This document shows, one piece after another, positions 8,628-16,867 of a DNA stretch of 64,000 nt. The DNA is from Lacisediminihabitans profunda (GTDB taxonomy: Bacteria > Actinomycetota > Actinomycetes > Actinomycetales > Microbacteriaceae). The notes beneath the pieces were generated by a model. The model was not told where the DNA came from. It ran no database searches and saw only the letters and a program-made list of their open reading frames with translations. The DNA lies in NCBI RefSeq assembly GCF_008040105.1, contig NZ_VRMG01000009.1:1-64000 (forward strand). The letters run 5' to 3'. A program made the translations under genes and the position numbers. Positions within the stretch are counted from its first letter, which is position 1. Every line of letters starts with the position of its first letter.

Positions 8628-9494
8628 TTATCCTTTGACCGCCCCCGCGGAGAGACCGCTCACCAAATATCGCTGGGCGAAGACTGCAAATGCCAGCGGC
8701 GGCAGGGTGGAAAGAAAAGAAGCGGCGGAAATGTCGCCCCATCGGATACCCGTACTCGTCACGAAGTTAGCCGCGCCGAGGGTGACCGGTGTGGAGTTCG
8801 ACGTGGAGAGTACGAGTGCGAAGAGATAGTCGTTCCAGGTGAAGATGAACACGAGTACCGATACCGCCACCATCGTGGGGGCCAACATCGGCAGCACGAT
8901 GCCCAGCAGTGTGCGATAGACGCTTGCGCCGTCCATGGCTGCGGCTTCTTCGATCTCGTTGGGTATGTCCCTGAGGCCCGAGGCCAACAGAATGATGGCC
9001 AGGGGCAAGTTGAGGAAGGTGTTCGCGACGATCAGTCCGAGAATCGTGTCTTGGAGTCCCGCTGCCGAGAACAGCACGAAGAAGGGCACGACGAAAAAGA
9101 TCGCGGGAAGGAGTCGCAGTCCGGAGGCGCTATTGATGATCCAACGACCGCCGAATCCGAGACGGATGATCGCATACGTCGACGGCACGGCGATGAGGAG
9201 GACGAGCGCCACGGTTCCGAGGGCGATCAGCGTCGAGTTGAGGAAGAACTGCGGGAAGTTGTAGCCCGATGCGTAGAGCACGTTGGCGTAGTGGTCGAAT
9301 GTCGGGGCGGTGGGGAGGCTCAGCGGGTTTTTTGCGATCTCCCCGGTGGGCTTGAAGCTGACCAGAAGGGCATTGAGCAGAGGAACGTTGACGAGGAGTG
9401 CGACCAGGCCCACCGCTATCGTGAAGATCCACTTTCGGCCGTTCCTCGGAGAGCGGCGCGTTCTCGGCACAAGCGGCGTGCTGAGTGCGGTCAT
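8628..9494 (-). CDS. Carbohydrate ABC transporter permease (MalG-type)
   Basis: An inner-membrane permease of 288 residues with six or so hydrophobic segments. The EAA loop, which contacts the ATPase, is seen as EEAAAMDGASVYRTLLGIVLPMLAPT. The start at 9494 overlaps the previous permease stop as ATGA; the open frame extends 22 codons upstream but that part lies inside the other gene. It pairs with the next permease and the binding protein. No ATPase gene is in the operon, so a shared MsiK-type ATPase encoded elsewhere is likely (established for Streptomyces sugar importers, inferred here). Confidence 0.9.
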   Translation of the reverse strand: MTALSTPLVPRTRRSPRNGRKWIFTIAVGLVALLVNVPLLNALLVSFKPTGEIAKNPLSLPTAPTFDHYANVLYASGYNFPQFFLNSTLIALGTVALVLLIAVPSTYAIIRLGFGGRWIINSASGLRLLPAIFFVVPFFVLFSAAGLQDTILGLIVANTFLNLPLAIILLASGLRDIPNEIEEAAAMDGASVYRTLLGIVLPMLAPTMVAVSVLVFIFTWNDYLFALVLSTSNSTPVTLGAANFVTSTGIRWGDISAASFLSTLPPLAFAVFAQRYLVSGLSAGAVKG

Positions 9495-10378
9495 CTCTGT
9501 GCCTCGATTCCTGTTGATGCGATTCTCTTGACGATGAAGGGAACGAAGGGGATTAGACACACCAGCACGACCAGCGCTGCGGCGGCCGCCTTGCCGAAGT
9601 CCCCCGACTCGAACGCGGCCTTGTAGATGTAGATGCTGAGTGTCGTCGTGCTTGTTCCTGGCCCACCCGCGGTGAGCACATAGATCACGTCGAACGTTCG
9701 CAATGCATCGATCGTTCGAAGGAAGAAGGCCGCAAACAGCACGGGCTTCAGCACGGGCATGATCACGTGGACGAGCGACCGGAAGGGTCCGGCTCCGTCC
9801 ATGGCCGACGCCTCAAGCAGTTCCCCAGGAAATGACTGCAGCCCCGCATAGATGATCAAGAAGGTGAACGGCGTCCACTGCAGGACATCCAGAACGACGA
9901 GGAGCGGAACGACCGAACTCGGGGAAAACAGTGAAACGCTGAGGCCCATCCCGTGAAGCAAGGCGGGGACCGCGCCGATGTCCCCGTTAAGCAGCAATCG
10001 GAACATGATTCCGAGGAGCGCCGGTGCCACCATGATCGGCAACAAGATCATGGTGAAGAAGAGCTTCTTTCCGGGAAAGGTCCGGTTGAGCAGGAGAGCC
10101 AATCCGAATCCGAGCACCATTTCGATGGTCACGACGATGGCAGAGAAGCCGACCGTGAAGCCGGCGGATTTGGCGAAGCCATCGCTGCGGAATAGGGCGA
10201 TGAAATTCTGGATGCCGTTGAACGATCCGGACTGGTCGAAGATGGTGCTCGCTTGAAATGCCGTCAATCCCCCGGCCAGCAGCGGATAGACGATGAAGGC
10301 GAGGGCAAAGGCCATCAAGGGTAAGGAGAGCAGCACAGAGGCGGCCGTCTTCTTTCGCTGTCCTGCGGTGAGAGCCAT
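9491..10378 (-). CDS. Carbohydrate ABC transporter permease (MalF-type)
   Basis: A membrane permease of about 295 residues. The EAA loop reads ELLEASAMDGAGPFRSLVHVIMPVL, followed by the typical RTIDALRTFDVIYVLTAGGPG block. The ATG at 10378 is preferred because AGGTGA lies 8 nt before it; an in-frame GTG at 10390 is also possible. It follows the binding-protein gene after a 121-bp gap that contains a hairpin, and it is coupled to the next permease by an ATGA overlap. Together they should import an amino sugar or its oligomer. Confidence 0.9.
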   Translation of the reverse strand: MALTAGQRKKTAASVLLSLPLMAFALAFIVYPLLAGGLTAFQASTIFDQSGSFNGIQNFIALFRSDGFAKSAGFTVGFSAIVVTIEMVLGFGLALLLNRTFPGKKLFFTMILLPIMVAPALLGIMFRLLLNGDIGAVPALLHGMGLSVSLFSPSSVVPLLVVLDVLQWTPFTFLIIYAGLQSFPGELLEASAMDGAGPFRSLVHVIMPVLKPVLFAAFFLRTIDALRTFDVIYVLTAGGPGTSTTTLSIYIYKAAFESGDFGKAAAAALVVLVCLIPFVPFIVKRIASTGIEAQR

Positions 10379-10438
10379 AGGTTCGGTCACCTTCCAATGA
10401 ATTCTGTTCTCGTGGACTTAGTTGAAACGAGTGAGGAC

Positions 10439-10473
10439 GATGAGACCCGCAGACCCGAACTGCGGGTCTCATC
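10439..10473 (-). terminator. Intra-operon hairpin after the solute-binding protein gene
   Basis: GATGAGACCCGCA (10439-10451) and its perfect complement (10461-10473) form a 13-bp stem with a 9-nt loop, between the binding-protein stop and the first permease. It probably ends part of the transcripts or protects the upstream mRNA end, giving more binding protein than permease. Confidence 0.7.
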
Positions 10474-10499
10474 CTGGGGCAAGACGGTGCGAGAACTGC

Positions 10500-11822
10500 T
10501 TACCCGAGCAGTTCCTGCAGGTCCGTGTTTGCCGTCTTGAGAGCGTCATCCACCGGGGTCTGTCCGACCCAGGCTCCGCTCAGGTCTTCTGCCAGCTTGC
10601 TGTAAGCCTCGAAGGTTTTCGGGAACACCGGTTCGGCATATCCGTTTTTCGCAATGGTTTCGGAGACCTTCGTGAACGCAGGGTTGAGCGAGGCCTTCGC
10701 CTCGAGCACCTTCGGCATGGCGGGGATTCCGCCGGCTTCGGCGTATTTCGACATGGCGCCCTCGGTCGCGAGGTAGGAGAGCCATCTCTTGGATGCTGCC
10801 TTGTTCTTGCTGTATTTGTTCAGCGAGACCGCGAGAGCGTGAACATGCGTCTTACCACCGGGAACCGGGGCGATTCCGATCTTGCCGGCTACCTGCGGTG
10901 ACTGGGCCGGGTCGTTGAGAGACGCGAAGGCGGCGGACCACTGTATGGCGAATGCCGCACTTCCGGCCTGCAGAGCGGCCTGGGTCTCGGGAAACTCGGC
11001 CTGCGAGCTGTCGGGCGACGTCCACTTGTTCTTGTAGATGTCGGCGTAGAGCGACACGGCCTTCTTGGCCGCACTGGAATCGAGGTTGGCCTTGCCGTCC
11101 TTCGCCCAGTTGCCGCCATAGCCCCAGAGCACGTCGTTCCAGATCATCGTGTTGTAGAGCAGGTTCTTGGCCTGCAGGATGGTGCCGTACTCGGTCGGAG
11201 ACTTCGGGTTGTCTGACTTGGAGAAGTAGGCGGCCATTGCCTTGAAGTCTTCCAGGTCCCAGCTCTGCGGGTCTTTCGGGGCGCGGGCCTCACCCAGAAC
11301 CGACTGGGAAATCTTCTCGTACTCGGCAGAAGCCACCGGGTCCTTGATGAGCGCTTCGATGAGGTCCGTGCGGTAGAGCAGGAAGTGGTTGCTGACATCC
11401 AGCGGGAGCGCGTAAAGCTTGCTCTTGTATTTCAGCCCATCAACGGCGACGGGAAAGTAGCTTGACGTGTCGATGCCGTCAAGCGGGTCGAGCGATGGAG
11501 CATACTGGCCGACGTTGTATGAGGCGGTCCAGTAGATGTCCATATTGCTGGACTTCGACGCCATCAGCGCCGTCTCTTTCGTGAACGTGTCCTGGCGTGA
11601 CAGGAGGACCACGTCGACCTTGACCTTGTCCTTCTTGCCCTGTCCAGCGTTGTAGGCGGCGACGACCTTGGCCATTGCGTCTCCCTCAGGCCCCGGCCAC
11701 GAGACCATCTTCACGGTTCCCGTCCCGCTGCCTTCCGTCCCTCCCGCCGATGTTGAGCATCCCGCCAGCAGAGTCGCCGTCAGGAGCGTTGCTCCAATTG
11801 CCCAAAAGCGCTTTCCGCGCAT
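10500..11822 (-). CDS. Extracellular amino-sugar-binding lipoprotein of an ABC importer
   Basis: A 440-residue family-1 extracellular solute-binding protein. The N-terminus MRGKRFWAIGATLLTATLLAGC is a lipoprotein signal with lipobox LAGC, so the mature protein is anchored outside the membrane. The chain ends with the typical sugar-binder helix EDLSGAWVGQTPVDDALKTA. The ATG at 11822 has GGAGG five bases before it; an upstream TTG at 11834 would overlap that ribosome site and is rejected. It is the first gene of the operon, behind the dre-type operator. Homology class and context suggest GlcNAc, ManNAc, sialic acid or chito-oligomers as ligand. Confidence 0.9.
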   Translation of the reverse strand: MRGKRFWAIGATLLTATLLAGCSTSAGGTEGSGTGTVKMVSWPGPEGDAMAKVVAAYNAGQGKKDKVKVDVVLLSRQDTFTKETALMASKSSNMDIYWTASYNVGQYAPSLDPLDGIDTSSYFPVAVDGLKYKSKLYALPLDVSNHFLLYRTDLIEALIKDPVASAEYEKISQSVLGEARAPKDPQSWDLEDFKAMAAYFSKSDNPKSPTEYGTILQAKNLLYNTMIWNDVLWGYGGNWAKDGKANLDSSAAKKAVSLYADIYKNKWTSPDSSQAEFPETQAALQAGSAAFAIQWSAAFASLNDPAQSPQVAGKIGIAPVPGGKTHVHALAVSLNKYSKNKAASKRWLSYLATEGAMSKYAEAGGIPAMPKVLEAKASLNPAFTKVSETIAKNGYAEPVFPKTFEAYSKLAEDLSGAWVGQTPVDDALKTANTDLQELLG

Positions 11823-11834
11823 CCTATCCTCCAA

Positions 11835-11850
11835 AGTGGTCTATACCAGT
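11835..11850. promoter_or_regulatory. dre-type operator AGTGGTCTATACCAGT
   Basis: This 16-bp site is almost identical to the DasR responsive element of Streptomyces (A-S-TGGTCTAGACCA-S-T). It lies 13 bp upstream of the binding-protein start codon, inside the leader, where a bound GntR repressor would block transcription. A weaker relative, ACTGGTACGGTCCACA, is at 11921-11936. The cognate regulator is most likely the GntR protein at 7893. Confidence 0.8.
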
Positions 11851-11878
11851 TGTGGGAATAGACTTGCACTGCTCGATC

Positions 11879-11947
11879 TTGGTGTCAAACACTTCCTGTT
11901 TGGTTTACACAATCGTAACAACTGGTACGGTCCACATTTGACACCAA
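11879..11947. promoter_or_regulatory. Divergent promoter region with an 11-bp inverted repeat
   Basis: TTGGTGTCAAA at 11879-11889 and its exact complement TTTGACACCAA at 11937-11947 are 47 bp apart between nagB and the importer operon. Each arm contains a TTGACA on the outward-reading strand (11888-11883 minus, 11938-11943 plus), which matches a -35 box. The two arms may therefore be mirrored -35 regions of two promoters, or half-sites for a looping regulator. The -10 boxes are weak. Confidence 0.5.
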
Positions 11948-12002
11948 TCCTTTGATTCGACATCGTGTGACCAGCAATTCACCACTAGAGAGGGAGATCT
12001 CA

Positions 12003-12788
12003 TTGACTGAAGTTGTTATCGTCGACAACCCGGATGCCGCGGGCGCACTGGTCGCGGCACACATTCTCGATCTCATCCGTGCCAAGCCGGCCACAACCCT
12101 CGGCCTCGCGACAGGGTCGACCCCACTCGCCCTCTACCGGTCACTCGCCGCCCAACTCCCGTCTGGTGGCGTGGATGTCTCTCTCGTTCGTGGCTTCGCC
12201 CTTGACGAGTACGTTGGACTGCTCCCCGGCCATCCCGAAAGCTATAGTTCGGTGATCGGTCGCGAAGTTGTCGGGCCGCTGGGTCTCACCCCGGAACTGA
12301 TCAGTGTGCCCGACGGCAGCCTTGCCGGCATCCGCACTGCCGGGGATCACTACGAGAACGCCATCATTGCGGCGGGGGGAATCGATCTTCAGATCCTGGG
12401 AATCGGGTCCGACGGGCACATCGGGTTCAATGAACCCGGATCGTCGCTCGCCTCGCTGACCAGGGTGAAGACTCTCACCCAACAAACGCGCCGTGACAAC
12501 GCAAGATTCTTCGCATCGGAAGCAGACGTGCCGCTGCACTGCATCACGCAAGGGCTTGGCACCATCCTCCGCGCCCGCCACCTTGTGCTCCTCGCGTTCG
12601 GCAACGGCAAGGCAGAGGCGCTTGCCGGGGCGGTAGAAGGACCGGTGTCATCAAGCAACCCCGGGTCGGCCATTCAACTGCACCCGCATGTCACCGTTCT
12701 CGCCGACGAAGCCGCGGCCAGTCACCTCGCAAACCGTGACTATTACCGATTCGCCTGGGCGAACAAGCCCGAATGGCAGGGCATCTAA
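12003..12788 (+). CDS. nagB: Glucosamine-6-phosphate deaminase
   Basis: A 261-residue enzyme that converts glucosamine-6-phosphate to fructose-6-phosphate and ammonia in the cytosol. It shows LGLATGSTPLALYRSL, the catalytic FALDEYVGLLPGHPESY region (residues about 64-80), GIGSDGHIGFNEPGSS with the active-site His, and LLAFGNGKAEAL. A TTG start at 12003 is chosen because GGAG lies six bases before it; the frame is open 17 codons more. It is divergent from the importer operon and shares its control region, so the two sides are probably co-induced by amino sugars. Confidence 0.95.
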   Translation: MTEVVIVDNPDAAGALVAAHILDLIRAKPATTLGLATGSTPLALYRSLAAQLPSGGVDVSLVRGFALDEYVGLLPGHPESYSSVIGREVVGPLGLTPELISVPDGSLAGIRTAGDHYENAIIAAGGIDLQILGIGSDGHIGFNEPGSSLASLTRVKTLTQQTRRDNARFFASEADVPLHCITQGLGTILRARHLVLLAFGNGKAEALAGAVEGPVSSSNPGSAIQLHPHVTVLADEAAASHLANRDYYRFAWANKPEWQGI

Positions 12789-12844
12789 CCTGACGAGTGC
12801 CGCGACCCGGTCGAGCTGCTTCACGCCTTTTCCGCTGTGCTACG

Positions 12845-12865
12845 CCGGGCCTCAAGCGAGCCCGG
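12845..12865. terminator. Short GC hairpin after nagB
   Basis: CCGGGC and GCCCGG (12845-12850, 12860-12865) form a 6-bp stem with a 9-nt loop between the convergent nagB and GNAT genes. It is a plausible weak terminator; no T-tract is present. Confidence 0.4.
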
Positions 12866-12884
12866 ATCCGCCGACCGACTCCCC

Positions 12885-13436
12885 TTAGCCTCGCGCGGGC
12901 GCCGACTCCGAGCGCAGAATGGACCAGACCTGCTTGTCGTGGAAGGTGTCCCCGATCTTCCACGACTGGCGCAGCACGCCCTCGAGGGTCATCCCCAGCC
13001 GCCGGGCGACGTCCGCGCTGCGCGCGTTGTCGGCACGGCAGCGCCACTCGGCACGGTGCATGCCTCGCACGCCGAACGCCCAGTCGAGCAGAGCGCGGCA
13101 CGAGAGCGTGATGAGGCCGAGACCCTCCGCATCCGGCTGCAGCCAGCAACCCAGCTCGCAGGTGCCGGATGCGGGGTTGAACTCCACGAACATCACGCCA
13201 CCGACGAGCACACCGCCGTGCCAGATGCCAAAGATCCGCGCACCGTCGCGCGCGGTCTGCTCGGCGTAGCGGGAGAGCGTGGCGTGGGCCCCTGCGAGCC
13301 CCTCGGTGACGAAGCTGGGGCCGACCCACGGGCGGATGTGCTCCCGGGCGCGGTCCATATGATCCGCGAACTCGCTCGCGTTCCAGACCTCGAGGGGGCG
13401 CAATTCGGCGGTGTCGGACAGGGATAGGGCGAACAT
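12885..13436 (-). CDS. GNAT-family N-acetyltransferase (RimJ/RimL-like)
   Basis: A 183-residue acetyltransferase. It starts with FALSLSDTAELRPLEVWNASEF, resembling ribosomal-protein serine acetyltransferases of the RimL type. Later it shows GCWLQPDAEGLGLITLSCRALLDWAF, the acetyl-CoA pyrophosphate loop, and CRADNARSADVARRLGMTLEGVLRQ, the C-terminal GNAT signature. It transfers an acetyl group from acetyl-CoA to an amine; the acceptor is unknown. The ATG at 13436 with AGAGG upstream is chosen over an open extension of 42 codons that has no domain similarity. Confidence 0.85.
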   Translation of the reverse strand: MFALSLSDTAELRPLEVWNASEFADHMDRAREHIRPWVGPSFVTEGLAGAHATLSRYAEQTARDGARIFGIWHGGVLVGGVMFVEFNPASGTCELGCWLQPDAEGLGLITLSCRALLDWAFGVRGMHRAEWRCRADNARSADVARRLGMTLEGVLRQSWKIGDTFHDKQVWSILRSESAPARG

Positions 13437-13519
13437 GCTTTTCAGCCTCTCACATGGCGCGCGCCGCGAGGCGAGGGCTGGCTCGTCGATCCACGCGACG
13501 GCGAGGGCCGTCGTCCCGC

Positions 13520-14173
13520 TCAGCCATTCACCAGATTCGCGGCAATCTGCCGACTCAGCCAACTCTCGAAGTCAGACGTCGACCAGCCGCAGGTGACCAC
13601 CAGGGAGCGATAGAGCGCCGGGTTGTTGTAGACCCACAGAGCATCGGTGGCGCGCTCGGCGAACGACGCGGTGAGCGCCCCGATGTCGACCGCGTGACGG
13701 ACGACCATTGCGGCGCCGAGCCGCCGATTTCGTTCGACCTGATCCCAGAGGGAGGCCAGCTCGGGAGAAGAATCCGCCGCCCGTCGCAGCACCTCGAAGA
13801 TCGCCTCGGTGCGTGCACCGACCAGAGCGCAGACGGCCGCGTACGCCCGGGAGAGCTCGTCCACCGACGTCGAGTGCACCACGGGACGGAACCACGGGCG
13901 CTCGGCTACCGGGATCGGTTCGTCGTCGCCGGCAAGCGCCTCGTCGACGAGGGCCTTCAACAGCGCGGGCTTCGAACCGAACCGTGCGGTGACCGTCGGC
14001 CTCGCGACGCTCGCCGCAGCCGCGATCCGACTCAGAGACGCTGACGCATATCCGTCTTCCAGGATCAGCTGACGGGCGGCGGAGAGGATTGCCCGCCGGG
14101 TTCTCTTCGCTCCATCGTCCCTGATCGCCGAGGTGTAGCGGCGGCTATCGCGACCGTCCTTGACTCCAGCCAT
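13520..14173 (-). CDS. TetR-family transcriptional regulator
   Basis: A protein of about 217 residues. The N-terminal helix-turn-helix reads RRAILSAARQLILEDGYASASLSRIAAAASVARPTVTARFGSKPALL, typical of TetR repressors. The C-terminal ligand domain is not assignable. It is divergent from the cupin gene at 14260; the AT-rich 86-bp gap between them holds the likely operator and promoters. Start choice is uncertain: no ribosome site precedes ATG 14173, and ATG 14203 is an alternative. It probably controls the cupin gene and itself. Confidence 0.87.
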   Translation of the reverse strand: MAGVKDGRDSRRYTSAIRDDGAKRTRRAILSAARQLILEDGYASASLSRIAAAASVARPTVTARFGSKPALLKALVDEALAGDDEPIPVAERPWFRPVVHSTSVDELSRAYAAVCALVGARTEAIFEVLRRAADSSPELASLWDQVERNRRLGAAMVVRHAVDIGALTASFAERATDALWVYNNPALYRSLVVTCGWSTSDFESWLSRQIAANLVNG

Positions 14174-14259
14174 GAAACGAGTATATTCGCGACTATTAAA
14201 CATAACGTTGGACATTGAATTGCGGATGACCACCGATGAGACAAACAGGGAGCGAACAC

Positions 14260-14751
14260 ATGGCCGAGACGGCTCACACGAAGGCCTCGGTGCTGAGATC
14301 CGAGGAAGGCCAGTCCTATTGGTTCCTCGACAGTCTGGTCACCGTCAAGGTCTCGGGGTCGCAGACCTCAGATCGGCTCACCGTGCTCGACTTCCTCAAT
14401 CCCCCCGGCTTCGCGCCCCCCACCCACCGGCACCTCGTGGAGGACGAGATCTTCTACGTCCTCTCCGGCTCGGCGGTCTTCTTCTGCGACGGTGAGACCT
14501 TCGACGCCGGTCCGGGTGACACCGTCTTTCTGCCCGTCGGCTCGACGCACTCCTTCCGCGTAGCGGACGACCAGCCGTTCAGGACCCTCCAGATCACCGT
14601 GCCATCGGGCTTCGAAGAATTCACCGCCGAGGCGGGCACCCCCGCGACGGGCCACGTGCTTCCGTCGCCCGGCCCCATTGACTTCGCCGCGGTCGGCCAG
14701 GCGGCCGCTCGTCACAACATCGAGATCCTGGGACCGCCGCCGGCCAAGTGA
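14260..14751 (+). CDS. Cupin-domain protein
   Basis: A 163-residue single-domain beta-barrel protein. PPTHRHLVEDEIFYVLSGSAVFFCDGETFDAG forms cupin motif 1 with the metal ligands His, His and Glu, and GDTVFLPVGSTHSFRVADD forms motif 2 with the fourth His. Such proteins are dioxygenases, isomerases or small-molecule binders; the reaction here is not known. ATG 14260 is preferred because GGGAG lies seven bases upstream; a longer frame starts at 14236. The divergent TetR gene suggests that it responds to a small aromatic or drug-like ligand (inference). Confidence 0.85.
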   Translation: MAETAHTKASVLRSEEGQSYWFLDSLVTVKVSGSQTSDRLTVLDFLNPPGFAPPTHRHLVEDEIFYVLSGSAVFFCDGETFDAGPGDTVFLPVGSTHSFRVADDQPFRTLQITVPSGFEEFTAEAGTPATGHVLPSPGPIDFAAVGQAAARHNIEILGPPPAK

Positions 14752-14847
14752 ACTCGTCTCGGCGACCATGGGCGATATTTTTTCCGATCCGCGTCACGGG
14801 CGCGGTGGAAGAATGGGATCGTCCTCGTCAAACCCGAAGGAGACCTC

Positions 14848-15270
14848 ATGACCGTCACGCTCAACCCGTACCTCAGCTTTCGCGGCAACGCGAGGGAGGC
14901 CATCACTTTCTACAAGTCGGTGTTCGGCGGCGAACTCGCCATCAGCACCTTCGACGACTATCACGCGAGCCAGGATCCGTCTGACGCGAATCTCGTCATG
15001 CACTCGATGCTGACCGGCGACAACGGACTCACGCTCATGGCATCGGACACCCCCCGGCCCCGGGAGTACAACCCAGGCGACAACATCTCAATGTCGCTCA
15101 GCGGTGCCACGTCCGACGAGCCAGTGCTGCGCGGCTACTGGGACAAGCTCATCGATGGAGGCACCGTGACGATGCCCCTGGAGAAGGCGGTCTGGGGCGA
15201 CACGTTCGGCATGTGCGTCGACAAGTTCGGCATCGCCTGGCTGGTCAACATCGCCGGCGCGCCCAGCTGA
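14848..15270 (+). CDS. VOC-family protein (PhnB/glyoxalase-like)
   Basis: A 140-residue protein of the vicinal oxygen chelate fold. NPYLSFRGNAREAITFYKSVFGGEL at the start and WGDTFGMCVDKFGIAWLVNI at the end are the hallmarks of the PhnB-like subgroup (DUF1428/3-demethylubiquinone-like). These small proteins are common in soil bacteria and their reactions are mostly unknown. A strong AAGGAGACC ribosome site stands right before the ATG. Confidence 0.88.
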   Translation: MTVTLNPYLSFRGNAREAITFYKSVFGGELAISTFDDYHASQDPSDANLVMHSMLTGDNGLTLMASDTPRPREYNPGDNISMSLSGATSDEPVLRGYWDKLIDGGTVTMPLEKAVWGDTFGMCVDKFGIAWLVNIAGAPS

Positions 15271-15279
15271 GAGCGCTAC

Positions 15280-15501
15280 TCAGCCGGTCAACCACGCCCA
15301 CCAGGATCGCTTCGCGCGAGCTCGACACTCCGGTGCGGCGTTCAGGATGAACTCCTGGTACTCGCGCACCGCCGCCTCGGAGATGAAGGTGGAGAGCCCG
15401 CAGGCCTCGCAGACCCGGATGTAGTGATGCGTGGCCAGACCGACACCGTAGTAGGGGTTGTGAACCGTCTTCATCCAGCCGGTGCATTCCGGGCAATGCA
15501 T
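15280..15501 (-). CDS. Small zinc-ribbon protein of unknown function
   Basis: A 73-residue protein with two CxxC knuckles (CPEC at residues 3-6 and CEAC about 30 residues later), spaced as in zinc ribbons. A tryptophan-rich basic tail [12 protein letters not shown] follows. The frame continues upstream by 42 codons, but the zinc ribbon starts at the ATG at 15501. No ribosome site is evident, so the start is uncertain. The function is not known; the gene stands alone, convergent with the VOC gene. Confidence 0.5.
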
Positions 15502-15897
15502 GGGTTGTGCGAACCGAGCGGGGATGTTCGGCCCGACGTCGATCACGAGCAGACGATCGAGTCGGCGTGAGACGCGGGCAATCGAAGGCGTGCTACCGGG
15601 GAAGGACGAGACATCGTGCACCTGCAAACGAATTCATGGCGAGCCGCTGACGCGCCTCTGTGATTCACCGTTACAGGTCGATGTGTGGATGTGCTGCCCA
15701 GACTCCCACGCAGGGCACGTGGTCGAGGAAATCGTATTCCGGTCGATTGTCGAGCCTGAATCGGTTCCCCAAATGGACAGTAACACGCGCCGGCCGCGTT
15801 TGCCCCCTTTCCGGAAAGCGGATTCCCGTCGACGGGCGGGCGACACCGCCTTCTCGTCCGGGTCGATCGGGGTCCAGCCGTCGCTGGCGTGGCCCCG
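15502..15897. other. 396-bp stretch without a confident gene
   Basis: Short open frames here have no recognisable motif or ribosome site. The left part may hold an N-terminal extension or the promoter of the zinc-ribbon gene. Composition is slightly less GC-rich than in neighbouring genes. Nothing else could be supported. Confidence 0.4.
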
Positions 15898-16824
15898 CTA
15901 CGGCAGGATGTGGCCCGCGGCGGTGAAGAGCCGGTACCACTCCTCGCGGCTGAGCGGAATCTCCGACCCGGCCGCGGAGTCCTTCACCCGCTCGGGCTTT
16001 GTCGTGCCGAGCACGACCTGGATGTTGGCCGGATGACGGGTGATCCACGCGACGGCGATGCCGGTGGGCGTGACGCCGTGGGCGGCCGCGATCTCGTCGA
16101 GTGCGTCGTTGAGTGGCCCGAAGTTCTCCCGGTCGCCGAGGAACACCCCGTCGAAGAAGCCCTTCTGGAACGGAGACCACGCCTGCAGCGTGATGTCGTG
16201 AAGGCGGCTGTAGTCGAGGATCCCGTTGTCGCGATCGATCGACTGGTCGAGCCCCGCCATGTTCGCGGCGATTCCGGCAGCGATCAGCGGCGCATGCGTG
16301 ATGCTGAGCTGCACCTGGTTGAAGGCGAGCGGCTGGGTGACCGACCGCTTGAGGAGCTCGATCTGCCCGGGGGGCTGGTTCGAGACACCGAAGTTGCGCA
16401 CCTTGCCCGCGTTCTGGAGCGTGTCGAAGGCCGCGGCGACCTCGTCCGGCTCGACCAGGGTGTCCGGACGGTGCAGCAGCAGGATGTCGAGGTACTCCGT
16501 GTTGAGCGCCTCGAGCGACTCGTCCACCGTGCGGAGGATGTGCTCCCGGGAGAAGTCGAAGAACCCATTGCGGATGCCCACCTTGGACTGGATGATGACG
16601 GACTCACGATCGACCGGCGTGAACGTGACGGCCTCGCCGAACCGCCTCTCGCATCCGTGCGCGCCCCCGTAGACGTCGGCGTGATCGAAGAAGTTGATGC
16701 CGGCATCGCGCGCTGTGCCGACCAGGGTGCGGATCTCCTCGTCGTCGAGTTCGGAGATCCTCATCAGGCCGAGGATCACGTTCGAAGCGGTGAGGGTCGT
16801 CTGCGGCGGAGTGAATGTCTTCAT
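15898..16824 (-). CDS. Aldo/keto reductase (YdhF-like)
   Basis: A 308-residue NADPH-dependent oxidoreductase of the AKR barrel fold. The catalytic tetrad is visible: Asp in DAGINFFDHADVYGGA with the Tyr of VYGG, Lys in SVIIQSKVGIR, and His in LDILLLHRPDTLVEPDEV. The C-terminal cofactor loop VVLGTTKPERV is also present. The order fits the YdhF oxidoreductase subgroup, which reduces aldehydes or ketones; the substrate is unknown. GGAG lies upstream of the ATG. Confidence 0.92.
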   Translation of the reverse strand: MKTFTPPQTTLTASNVILGLMRISELDDEEIRTLVGTARDAGINFFDHADVYGGAHGCERRFGEAVTFTPVDRESVIIQSKVGIRNGFFDFSREHILRTVDESLEALNTEYLDILLLHRPDTLVEPDEVAAAFDTLQNAGKVRNFGVSNQPPGQIELLKRSVTQPLAFNQVQLSITHAPLIAAGIAANMAGLDQSIDRDNGILDYSRLHDITLQAWSPFQKGFFDGVFLGDRENFGPLNDALDEIAAAHGVTPTGIAVAWITRHPANIQVVLGTTKPERVKDSAAGSEIPLSREEWYRLFTAAGHILP

Positions 16825-16867
16825 CGGTCCATTCTCCCGCGCCCACGCGACGGGCCCCGCCGTGCGG

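Noticed and set aside
11921-11936. ACTGGTACGGTCCACA as a second full dre operator
   Set aside because: Only one half matches the consensus. It is noted as a weak relative and not called as a separate operator.
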